A stretch of 64,000 nt of DNA, from NCBI RefSeq assembly GCF_040581485.1, contig NC_090131.1, positions 24,130,532 to 24,194,531 of the forward strand. The letters run 5' to 3'. Under the pieces are notes generated by a model, which saw only the letters and a program-made list of their open reading frames with translations, made no database searches and was not told the DNA's origin. Each line of letters opens with the position of its first letter. Positions within the stretch are counted from its first letter, which is position 1. The position numbers and the translations under genes were made by a program. This document shows positions 26,235-36,629 of the stretch, in pieces. This DNA comes from Linepithema humile. Its lineage: Eukaryota > Arthropoda > Insecta > Hymenoptera > Formicidae.

Positions 26235-27663
26235 TGGATTTTCATTAGAAATTATATTACTATTACCTTATTTTTCTAACAGTCTGTAATACATTATTCA
26301 GTTTCTTCGATTTATAATAATCGGTCTGACTCCAAGAAAGAAAAAATTCATCAAATCCGCCGTGAAGAAGACTGATTCTTGTTTTAAATACCAAATTCTC
26401 AACGCATATTACTTCTCGCCTTTGTCGAGTGCAGGTTTTAACAACGTTCCACTGTCCTCGTTATTGTGACACAACGATCGACTTCTCAAGATTCCTCAAA
26501 CTTACTGAAAAAGTGCAATCATTACAGAAACATTTTACATATATTATTCTTCGTCGAACGTCTCGATAAAGCGTATTTTTTCTCGAAAATTCCCCGAAAT
26601 CTGTCTTATTTCTTTCTAACGCGCACGTTGCGCTCGCCCCCCTGCGCTCGACGAGAAAGAGGGAGAAAGAAATCGCTCGATCAGCTGCAATGCGAATGTT
26701 TATCGACACGAAACGCGATGGTCGCAACAGCGATTTCCTTTGTGCCGAACTCGCGCGCGCGCTTACGTTTGACAAGGGCGAAGGGGGAGAGGGGGGAGAA
26801 AAATCGAGAAAAAGTTGAGAACCACTTGTAGGAGGACAGCTGCGCTCTGCGAACGCATCTGCTGTCGGTTACACGGGCACGCGCTCACGTATACTTATGC
26901 TTATATATCCAGGCTGGTGCGTGCGCCAGTGAGAGAGTGTCCGTAAACGCGTGCAGCACACAAATGCGTACAAGCCGCCTCCTCCTTCTCCTCTCATCGC
27001 TCTTTTTTCCCGCATTTCCATGTCCCTTTTCTGCTTTTCTTCGTTCTTGGTGTTTCTTCTCTCTCTCTCTTTTTTTTTCTTTCTCTCCTTCTTTCGTTCT
27101 GTGCTTTTCGTCTTCTCCTTTCATGATGTGTCATATTCTCCTGAAACACAATCGTGATAATGAGTTGCAATTCGTTGGGTCTTATTGTAATCATCGCGCC
27201 TCGTTGCACTCGAGACTATTGAGTCTGTCTCTTCAGAGTGTTGTCTTATGTTATTAATACATTTTTAATTTTCCTCTTTCTTGTTTTCTCTTCTTGTCGT
27301 TTTTTTTTAAAGAAAAACCGAATACCAGTGCGAAATATATGTCTCTATACGACAAGGAATTTCCTAAATGAGTTATTGGTTGGCAAATTTTCTACATCGA
27401 TTTTATATATGTTTTCCCTTTAAACCCATATTAAAATGCTATAAAACGCCTCTTATATACGTGCATTTAATCACATTATTCTTGTGCGAACGATATTCTA
27501 TTTTATTCTGTTGATCTTATAGAGTGGCTTACGCTCCAAACGTCACATAAACTATACCCTTACAACATCTATTCTGCCATGCACGCCATTTTGTTTCTTA
27601 ACTGTTCCGTCAGTTTCTGGTCGGCTCCGTCAGGCCCTGGTCGGTCCTCTTTTCTTTCTGTAA

Positions 27664-27806
27664 GGGCTTGTTCGTTTTAGCTGCACTGGGGCAGCTCTGG
27701 GTCTGCTCTAAACAAGATAATACAGGACAAACTATTTATCTGTCCTGTATTATCCTGTGTAGAGCAGACCTAGAGCAGCCCCAGTGTAGCTAAAACGAAC
27801 AAGCCC
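27664..27806. mobile_element. PIF/Harbinger-like MITE with TAA target duplication
   Basis: A 143-bp hairpin element begins GGGCTTGTTCGTTTTAGCT and ends with its complement. Inverted repeats of about 50 bp flank a short centre that is itself palindromic (ATACAGGACA / TGTCCTGTAT). TAA lies on both sides (27661-27663 and 27807-27809). A 3-bp TWA duplication with G-rich ends is the signature of PIF/Harbinger elements. No coding capacity. Confidence 0.8.
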
Positions 27807-27982
27807 TAAGATAGTTGTACATATACGCTTCTTCTTCTCTCCTACTTCCTTCAAACTTTCCTTCAAAACCTGAAACCACTGTTCTTGCCGTTTTTCTTGT
27901 ACCTATCCTTGAATCACGTGTAGCGCTCGTGTTCGTGGGGTATGAATCTCATTCTTAGCATCCCTCTTGACGTGTATCTCAT

Positions 27983-30320
27983 CGAAAAAAAAAAAAAACT
28001 CAGAAACTCAGAACATTGAGAAACTTAAGGCACAAACCGTTGCTGTACTTCTCTTTCCGTCTCTTTCTTTCTCTCATTTAAAAAGCCTCCTGGTACAGCA
28101 TTTTACAATATATAGGGTGATTCGCCATTAGTTTGCGAAAGTCTAAGAACATATTTCCCAATTAAAACCCGTAAAAATTCTTATTAAAATGTGTCGAAAT
28201 ATCCATAGTTTTAGGTATGTGAAAATACAAGAAAACTTGATATTTTATTATACTCTCTAGAGCGAGTTTGCTTTTTCATAGAATTTTTAAAATTTCTATT
28301 TAAATACTATTATACTAACAATTTAAAATTAGTTATATGGATTACCTTTTCAACCATTTGACCAAGTTGACACATTTATTCCTATGATTTTGACACTTCG
28401 GTTTTTAAGTTTTAACGTAATATTCATTATGAGTGTTGAAGGCGAATCATGGAACAAAAATCTATCTCTGGCTCTTCTATTAGAATTCCAATTATATCTT
28501 CACATTGGATTCTAATTTATAGGAAGAAATCAATGCGTAGCTCGTAGCGTTTATTTATTTAATTTTTAATGTTCCGACTATCAAGACATTGTATTTATTT
28601 TGTAATTTATGGTAAATGTCACTGAAGAAGGCCTAATATAGGCAGAAACGTTTGATTTTGAATGTATTTTATATCTATAATATAATTCGATTTTATGCAC
28701 GAACACCTTGCAACGGCTCTTTTCGCCTCTCATCCCTAATTATTATTATACTATTTTATGTTATATTAAATATCTATATATTATTTTAGTATTAATTTAA
28801 AAAATAATTCATTATCAGTATATTTAACATCGTTAAGAAATTGCGATAAATAATAAATTATTTCTCTATAATGTGTTGAAGAATTTTTGTCTTCCAGTCT
28901 TCAAGTTGCATCTTAAAACTCAATTGAACACCGTGTTCGGACCGTTTCATTCTAGAAGAATTTCCCGCATTCTAGAATTTCTGCGTTTCCCTAGAAATCG
29001 GACTGTTTCAATTGCCTGTCATTTTTTTAGACTTTTTTTTCAGATCTTGAAGATTTTTAAAAGAATTTTTCTAAAACATTTTTTCTAAACATTTTTCTAA
29101 ACGATTAAATAATCGTTGAAAAAATTTATTTTTACAAAAATTGCATTATTAAGATATTTAACAAAATATTTGATTACAATATTTTATTATTATTTTATAA
29201 GTTCTAGGCTAAAAATATTGTCTGTTTTAGAAAAATTCTTTTAAAAATCTTCAAGATCTGAAAAAAAAGTCTAAAAAAATGATAGGCAATTGAAACAGTC
29301 CGATTTCTAGGGAAACGTAGAAATTCAGGAATGCGGGAAATTCTTCTAGAATGTTCAGCAAGAACGTTCAGCAAGAACACGGTGTTCAATTGAGTTTTAA
29401 GATGCAACTTGAAGACTGGAAGACAAAAATTCTTCAACACATTATAGAGAAATAATTTATTATTTATCGCAATTTCTTAACGATGTTAAATATACTGATA
29501 ATAAATTATTTTTTAAATTAATACTAAAATAATATATAGATATTTAATATAACATAAAATAGTATAATAGTAATTAGGGATGAGAGGCGAAAAGAGCCGT
29601 TGCAAGGTGTTCGTGCATAAAATCGAATTATATTATAGATATAAAATACATTCAAAATCAAACGTTTCTGCCTATATTAGGCCTTCTTCAGTGACATTTA
29701 CCATAAATTACAAAATAAATACAATGTCTTGATAGTCGGAACATTAAAAATTAAATAAATAAACGCTACGAGCTACGCATTGATTTCTTCCTATAAATTA
29801 GAATCCAATGTGAAGATATAATTGGAATTCTAATAGAAGAGCCAGAGATAGATTTTTGTTCCATGATTCGCCTTCAACACTCATAATGAATATTACGTTA
29901 AAACTTAAAAACCGAAGTGTCAAAATCATAGGAATAAATGTGTCAACTTGGTCAAATGGTTGAAAAGGTAATCCATATAACTAATTTTAAATTGTTAGTA
30001 TAATAGTATTTAAATAGAAATTTTAAAAATTCTATGAAAAAGCAAACTCGCTCTAGAGAGTATAATAAAATATCAAGTTTTCTTGTATTTTCACATACCT
30101 AAAACTATGGATATTTCGACACATTTTAATAAGAATTTTTACGGGTTTTAATTGGGAAATATGTTCTTAGACTTTCGCAAACTAATGGCGAATCACCCTA
30201 TATATTGTAAAATGCTGTACCAGGAGGCTTTTTAAATGAGAGAAAGAAAGAGACGGAAAGAGAAGTACAGCAACGGTTTGTGCCATGAGTGCCAACGTTT
30301 CTGAGTTTTTTTTTTTTTCG
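27983..30320. repeat. Near-perfect 2.3-kb palindrome (foldback)
   Basis: The left arm 28029-29078 and right arm 29223-30284 are reverse complements over about 1.05 kb, separated by a 144-bp AT-rich loop. Beyond a short unmatched step the match resumes in an outer segment (27983-28007 with 30298-30320, including an A14/T14 tract). I see only scattered base differences and one clear block of change: about 11 bp near 28937-28950 is replaced in the right arm near 29352-29377 by a longer stretch containing a repeated GTTCAGCAAGAAC. Each arm carries the motif CACTGAAGAAGGCC-TATA-GGCAGAAACG (28621-28650; mirror 29662-29691). Open frames in the two arms (28873-29088 plus, 29204-29440 minus) are copies of each other and resemble no protein I know. 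Confidence 0.92.
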
Positions 30321-30538
30321 AAATATTTCTCAGTTAGAATTGCCTAAAATTTTCAAGTTTTAGTGTTTTTAATGCTATAATATTGTAATAGCTGTGCTTC
30401 ACTTAAAATATTTTATCCTGACTTAAGATAGACTTGCTTGAGAAGAAGGAATTCGTTGGAAAAGATTGTTACAAATTCTATATACAGGATATTTAAAATA
30501 AAGGGTATTTAAAATACATTCCTATATACATCCTATAT

Positions 30539-31203
30539 ACAGGGTATTTAAAATGAATTTACTAACTCAATTGACTATAATTTCTAAAATAAATAAAAAA
30601 ACTAGATTTTTTTTTATTTATTCATTGAATCATGACAAATTATAACGAATTAGATATGGAACAAAATGACCGCTTCGGGCTGAGTCACAAATTCGAGCTC
30701 TTTTTATAGCATTTCGCATGACACAAAGTCTCACATAAAGTGAAAATTTCAGCTATTTTTGCACGAATGTTATCCTTCAGCTCATTAATTGTTACTGGAT
30801 GATTCGCATACACTTTTTCTTTGAGATAGCCCCACAAAAAAAATCTGGAGCCGTTAAATTAAAGATTTTGGAGGCCAATCAAAACTGCCAGAGAAATGAA
30901 ACGATCTGGAAAGATTGTTTGCAATAGCGCGATTGTTTCGCGAGATGTGTGTGTGGCACCGTCTTGTTGAAAATAAAAAACAAAATTTAAAAAAAACAAT
31001 TACATGCAAAATGCTATAAAAAGAGCTCAAATTTGTGACTCAGCTCGAAGCGGCCATTTGAACGACATTGTGTTTAACACCTAATTCGTTATAATTTGTC
31101 ATGATTCAAAGAATAAATAAAAAAAAAAGAATCTTGTTTTTTTATTTATTTTAGAAATTATAGCCAATTGAATTAGTGAACCTTTATTTTAAATAGTCCT
31201 GCT
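30539..31203. mobile_element. Decayed mariner/Tc-like transposon with about 190-bp terminal inverted repeats
   Basis: The ends are matching inverted repeats: ACAGGGTATTTAAAAT at about 30539 and the complement of GCAGGACTATTTAAAAT ending near 31203. The match continues inwards for about 190 bp on each side. The interior is a minus-strand transposase remnant. A partial extra copy of the left end lies just upstream (30483-30515). The element is internally deleted and cannot be autonomous. Confidence 0.85.
30700..30972 (-). pseudogene. Fragment of mariner/Tc-like DDE transposase
   Basis: Minus-strand reading gives FQQDGATHTSRETIALLQ, then after a frameshift and stop LTAPDFFLWGYLKEKVYANH and VTINELKDNIRAKIAEI. 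These match the C-terminal half of IS630/Tc1/mariner transposases: QQDGAT holds the second catalytic Asp and the Asp of PDFFLWGYLK the third acidic residue. The N-terminal DNA-binding part and the first Asp are missing, and at least one frameshift and one stop interrupt the frame. It lies between the two terminal repeats of the surrounding element. Confidence 0.85.
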
Positions 31204-32493
31204 GCGACGTGTTACTCCGCGCTGATTTCTTCTTATTTTTCTATGCTAGATTTGGAATATCAAAGTTAGCTTACCAAATAGTTTAGTAGACAGCTTTCCA
31301 AATTGTGCACGTAGTGCACGGTCGTAGTGCATTATACTATGATTATGCACATATCGAAAATTTCCTATTGTTTGAGGGTTAGGTTTTTTCTTTCAATAGA
31401 ATACCGGAGCTGGGCCTGGAGAGCAGGAAATGAGATTTGTTTGTATAAACTATATTTGGGACTGTGTCGTCCATGTCATTTTCTTTTTTTTTTTCATTTG
31501 TCATCTACATATGCCATGTATCCTTTTATTCCTTGGAAGGCAACGAACTCTCCATTGTTCATTTTAGTTAGTTCGTACAAAAACGCCGGTTTGAGCTGGT
31601 CAATCATAATATCTCTTAAACCCATGTTTCTCGTAGTAGAAACGGTCAATTTAAACGATTTTTCCTTCTCAAGATAGTCCGGATTCTCAATCATTCAAGA
31701 TTTATTTCAAACTTCTTAAGAAATAAATATATGCACTATTAATATCTAAAATTTTTTTTTTGAATTTTTCATTAGATATTAAAATATCCTTTATTTAATA
31801 ATACATTTAGTCAATAATTTTCGTAGGTTAATCAGACGAAAGTCGGAGTCAATTTTGTCTAATTATAGGAAAACTACTTTTGAAATATTTACAAAAAATT
31901 AAATATAATTAGATAAATATGTTATAAAAATTGCATTTAAATTTTGCAAACATTGACCACATTGTGTGTGTTGAATAATTTTTATGACAAAATTGACATA
32001 ATTTAATATCGTGCGTGCAGATAGAGCAGCAAGTAGAAACAGCGCATAACAATTTTTTTCGTAAAATTTGAAATATAGAAATCAATTTTTAATTTTGTAA
32101 ATTAAACCTACAACATTTTTTATCTTTTGCGAGCCATTTTACATTGAATATAGTAGTGTACGTGCAAACGTATATCGTTATTTACATGTGAAAAGTATAG
32201 TCAAGTGAAAAAATTGTTTTATCTGTTGTTTTCTACAATATTTTCTTTATACATGTTACCCTACTTACTTTTTATATTTTTGGCAGCGATTGTACCGTTG
32301 AAACTACCTTAAATTTATATTCGACAACACTGTAACGAACTATTACTTTTCCTTTCATTTAAAAAATTAAAAAATAATTTTTTACTGAATATTGAATGTG
32401 TAAGTTATGAAAATTTTATAAAAATTTTATAAAAAGTTGTTAAAAACAAGTATCTTAATTTTTTTTAATGATATAAAAAAAATTTTGCATACA
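31204..32493. other. AT-rich intergenic DNA
   Basis: No gene I can name. The only protein-like frame is a 66-codon minus-strand ORF listed separately. Confidence 0.4.
31494..31694 (-). CDS. Small unrecognised ORF (66 codons)
   Basis: An ATG-started minus-strand frame with a balanced, protein-like composition (for example DIMIDQLKPAFLYELTKMNN and GEFVAFQGIKGYMAYVDDK) in AT-rich DNA. I do not recognise a family. There are no obvious splice sites joining it to other exons. It could be an exon of an unplaced gene, a retrocopy fragment or chance. Confidence 0.2.
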   Translation of the reverse strand: MIENPDYLEKEKSFKLTVSTTRNMGLRDIMIDQLKPAFLYELTKMNNGEFVAFQGIKGYMAYVDDK

Positions 32494-32838
32494 TATAAAC
32501 CAGCGCTCGGAATTAGTTGCACATTTCGGGCCGATTTCCGAGACGACGCCTCCTGTTTCCCCCACTACCGCCCGACCGCTGGCGGCCGAGCCGCCGATAG
32601 CTCTGGCGTAGAAGCGTTTTATATTAAAAATAGGCTGAATTGTTTAGGAAATCTTTCAGAAAATCGTAATATTTTTTGAAAGGAGCCTCAGAACCCAGCC
32701 TATTTCTTATATAAAACGCCAGAGGCCGCCTGCGGCGGCTCGGCCGCCAGCGGCCGGGCGGTAGTGGGGGGAATAGGAGCTGCGTCGTCTCGGGAATGAG
32801 TCCGAAATGTGCACCAATTTCGAGTGCTGATATAAACT
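32494..32838. mobile_element. GC-rich foldback element
   Basis: Inverted repeats of about 150 bp start near TATAAACCAGCGCTCGG and end with the partner of that sequence near 32838. The arms contain a very GC-rich core (GCTGGCGGCCGAGCCGCC and its partner) inside DNA that is otherwise strongly AT-rich. The loop is about 60 bp. No transposase and no clear target duplication. The frames open across the arms are mirror images of each other, not genes. Confidence 0.7.
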
Positions 32839-35800
32839 TATAAATTGAAAAATAAAAGTCTTTAAAATTATTAATCTTTGGATATTCGTTAAATGTTCTC
32901 ACAAAGTTTTAATAATTACCTAGCTAAAGTTTACTCTAAAATTTATTTACGTATGTGCTGTAATGTATTCGTTGCATTTCTTTATGTAGAACAATTAATT
33001 TGAATGAATTGGAGTAGATTTTTTCATTTTATAAAATATCTCTTGTAAAAATTGAGAATTTTCCAAGTTTGCAAATTGTGAAACATTTTGTATATGCTAT
33101 TTTCTATTATACTGAAGCAAGAAGTATCATCGTATTTTCAACATGTGTGGTAGAAATTTCTTAGAAATTTTCACATTATTTCGTCTTTTGAACACAGGAA
33201 GTGCCGCTAGGTTCTATATTGTCCTTTGCGGAAGTTATATGCCTTTACCTTTTGAATGTCTCTCTTTTAACCTTTTTCGGGGTGGCTCTCTCTCTTTTTC
33301 CCTTTTTCCCTCGGTTCGTCGCTCGAACTGTACTTTGACGAATTATGTGATGCAGATATGCACGACCGCGAGAAGGCGCAACGCGAATACGGATGTGTTT
33401 CTCAAATTTGGTTGAACGAAATTATACTTATGTAATACTGTTATTAATTACATTACTGAAATATTATGTGTAACGACGGACTTGTTCAAAGCTAGGTCTC
33501 CTAACAGGTCAGGATTAAAAAATAACCATTTACCTTTTTTGCGGCTTCTTTACTACTTTCCTTCTTTTTATGTTCCATTCAGATCTCCATTCAGAATTTT
33601 GGCACTATTGTTCTCACAGGAAAATCTCAAGGAAATTCCACAGCGTGAAACATTTTTTTTGTGAAGTCTTTTTTAGAAAAATTAGAAGACTTTTTCTTCT
33701 TAGTTAGGAAAGCAGAAGGTAACGATCAAGGCAGAAAGACGTTAGAAAATTTAAGAAGAAAAATAGTTCAACATTTTTAACAAATAAATTTCTTTAATAC
33801 GTTTTATAATTAGCTCGTGATCTATCATTTTCCTTTAGTCTTTAATGTAGAAAATTTTCACATTAACATTGCATTCGATTGTGGTCAAAATTTGTTAAAG
33901 AATTGCAAAGAATTGCAAAGAATTGCATTGTATGTATTCGCTTCATAAGCCGATGTTTGATCGATGTCGTTTTCGATCAACGCAGAACAATAACGAAATA
34001 TTATCAAGAAAGTAGGAGAAACATTGAGGAAAGATCGAGAGTTGTTTGTCTCTACATCTTTCTAATATTGCCTCTTTCTGTGATATGTTTGTAGTCTTCA
34101 TCAAAATAAATGAAATACTGTGAAATATTTTTTAATTGATTCAATTCTTAAACATAGAATGTATCATCTTAGAATAAAGATGAAGAATTTGAGAATTATT
34201 TAGAACTCGAGCAAAAATTAAAAGCTTTAAAAAATGTTTCAAATTATAAATTGAAACATTGTATAATATAGAAATTGCTTTCAGACATAAATTGTGACTA
34301 TTGTATAAGTACTAGACGTATTATTTAATAGACATCATGAGGAATTATCGATAAATCATTTGACATGGCATTGGGAAATATTATGACATTATAAATACGA
34401 CGCAAGATCTAGAATTTCGTTTCTTATCGCTTTATATATTTGGAAATCACGAGCAACAGCGGCATGCAAGACTGATACTACCGTCAGTATACCGTATGGA
34501 CCTTGCACGGTAGGCAAAGGCCCAGATGGCAAGCGTCCGATCCCTCGCTTAAATTTTGACCGCGTGTATCAACGACGCAACTGCGTTGCCACCTGCTCTG
34601 CACATAGACCAGGTATATTTATTTGTTAAACGACACGATTTTCGACAGATACGAGCGCAATATGATAAATGACCGACTCATCTTGACATTTATCGTGCGA
34701 TAAATTATTATTTCGTTTGTACCTATTGTGCTTCCGTTGGTTGGAAAATTTTAGAAACGCCTTTCCACGTGTCTTCCTCTTCAACGTTAAAGTCGCCACA
34801 CGTTAAAGTCGAATACAATTTTTTGCTTGTTTTCGTTTTCTTATGTTTTTTTTGTGTCTTGATGTTCTATCGTTTGACAATATTACAAACAAGCGTAAGC
34901 AATCAGTTGGAAATTAGATTATTAGAGATGTAATAAAGATGTAATTACATTTAAATTGCGAGCAATTAAGATAATAAAAATCATCATTTTCTCTTAGCTT
35001 AAAAACACACAAAATATCCTTAATGAACATTCAACAATATATACTTATTTGCTTCTTTGAAACTTTGAGAACCAAATTTTTCAAATTACAATCTGCTAAT
35101 TTTAATTTAGTTTCGTAATAATATACTGTGATAATGTGAAGATGATTTATAATGAATTAAGTAATAATAAATACAATAACATATATAAATATATCTAATA
35201 TAAAAATGAAAACCATCTGCAGAGAAATGATCATCAAGCTCATCGATATACATCGTCAACATTCACTCAGAAATGATTCGCAGTTTTCAAAGGCATTTCG
35301 TTTCGCTGCACGACAGAATTTTTCTCGTCTCTAAAAAGGACCACATTCTACACGCGCGCGTCCGATCGATCACGCGGATCGTTTCTCACGCTTTGATTTT
35401 TGTCCCTTCCGTCGTACTGCGTAACTCGTATTTTCACGGCACAGGGAGACAGAATCTCATAGGCAAGAGGAGAAACGTGCTTGCATTATAGTTCGACAGA
35501 GAGAGGAGAGAAAAAATAGCGCCGGGAGTATTGAGTTGCAGCGTATTTAGGAGCGATCGTTCGCGCGACCAAGCGATGTTACAGTTCGGGACGGGTTTGA
35601 AAAGATCTTTGTTCGCGTTGAGCGAGGAAGTGGGTCTGTTATATGCACGCACACGGGTACGCGTGCGAGCGAGAGAACGCGCGCGAACGCCCGAGAATGC
35701 ACGTGTGAGAGCTGTGCCGTGCGCCGGCCGCTGTTGCTGCTGCCGGAAGTCAGAGCGTGCATAATGCTCCTGGGTGCGCCCGTTCGCTCGCTCGCCGGCT

Positions 35801-36629
35801 ATTTTTCGCTTCACTGGCAAATAAAAACAATGTAATGATAATACCGGAGTGCTGCGCTGCTCCGCGCGAAGACCACCGCTTTTCCGCGGATTCGCATCAA
35901 TGCTTCCTGGCATCACTCATCGTGTCCTTGCAAATCAACGAAAATCTGAGATAGATTTTAATGTTGGATACATCCGGCTGGATGTGCTGATGGCGTGTAT
36001 ATGCTCCGTTTGCAATTTCGACAAGGCGGTTCTCGCACATGTAAATATTGTAGAGTTTTCTTTTACCGACAGGAAACTTCAGTCGGATACATAGAATTCG
36101 ATTTATCTATTGATGTTAAACGTATTGAAATTTTTTACTTTACCTACTGTCGTATCTAGAGCGCTCTACAATGCATGGATGACACTACTGACCGCATTAC
36201 GTCGAGGCATGTGCGGGATGTAAAGGAATGTGGCAGACGGTTGTGCCTTTCACTTCGGGACATGTATCTTTTTCGGCGATCTTGTACCGCAATGACAGGA
36301 CCGCTAGACGCACCGTCGTTATTGTATCCCGAGGCCATAAGGACCACGTTTGAAATCACGCGACAATTTCTACATTAATGATGTAGCCTGATAAAAGTGC
36401 CAATTAAATTTGCAAGGATACCTGTTATTTTGCAAATTGTAGAGTTATCTGCTTCCTGAAACCTAGAAACATCCGATAATTTGTGTGAGTTTATCGTCGA
36501 TCGAGGAATCAGCTCCTGTGCAGAAATGAACAATTTCCAAACAGAGAAGATTACAGAAATTTATATAATTTTTATATAAATAAATAAAATATACTACGTG
36601 AATCTGGAGCAAACACTCTATTGGGAAAG
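32839..36629. other. Intergenic DNA upstream of MFSD10-like gene
   Basis: AT-rich with a CpG-rich block at about 35.3-35.95 kb whose open frames are on several strands and look like composition artefacts. The region just before 36630 should hold the transporter's promoter. No gene recognised. Confidence 0.4.

Larger units (their letters stand above)
16350..27660. other. Gene-poor region with CpG-rich blocks and microsatellites
   Basis: I find no exon here that I can assign to a family. CpG-rich blocks occur at about 17.6-18.2, 18.7-19.7, 21.7-22.7, 23.0-24.5 and 26.6-27.1 kb. Their long open frames are low-complexity Arg/Ser/Leu runs open on several frames at once, so they are composition artefacts. 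AT-rich, featureless DNA lies between them. The blocks could be promoters or noncoding first exons of long transcripts, or enhancers. Confidence 0.45.

Noticed and set aside
28873..29440. Two similar open frames facing each other (plus 28873-29088, minus 29204-29440)
   Set aside because: They are the same sequence in the two arms of the palindrome, Phe/Arg-rich, and match no protein I know.
35434..35916. 160-codon minus-strand open frame
   Set aside because: Lies in a CpG-rich block with competing frames on the other strand; no domain-like sequence or splice context.
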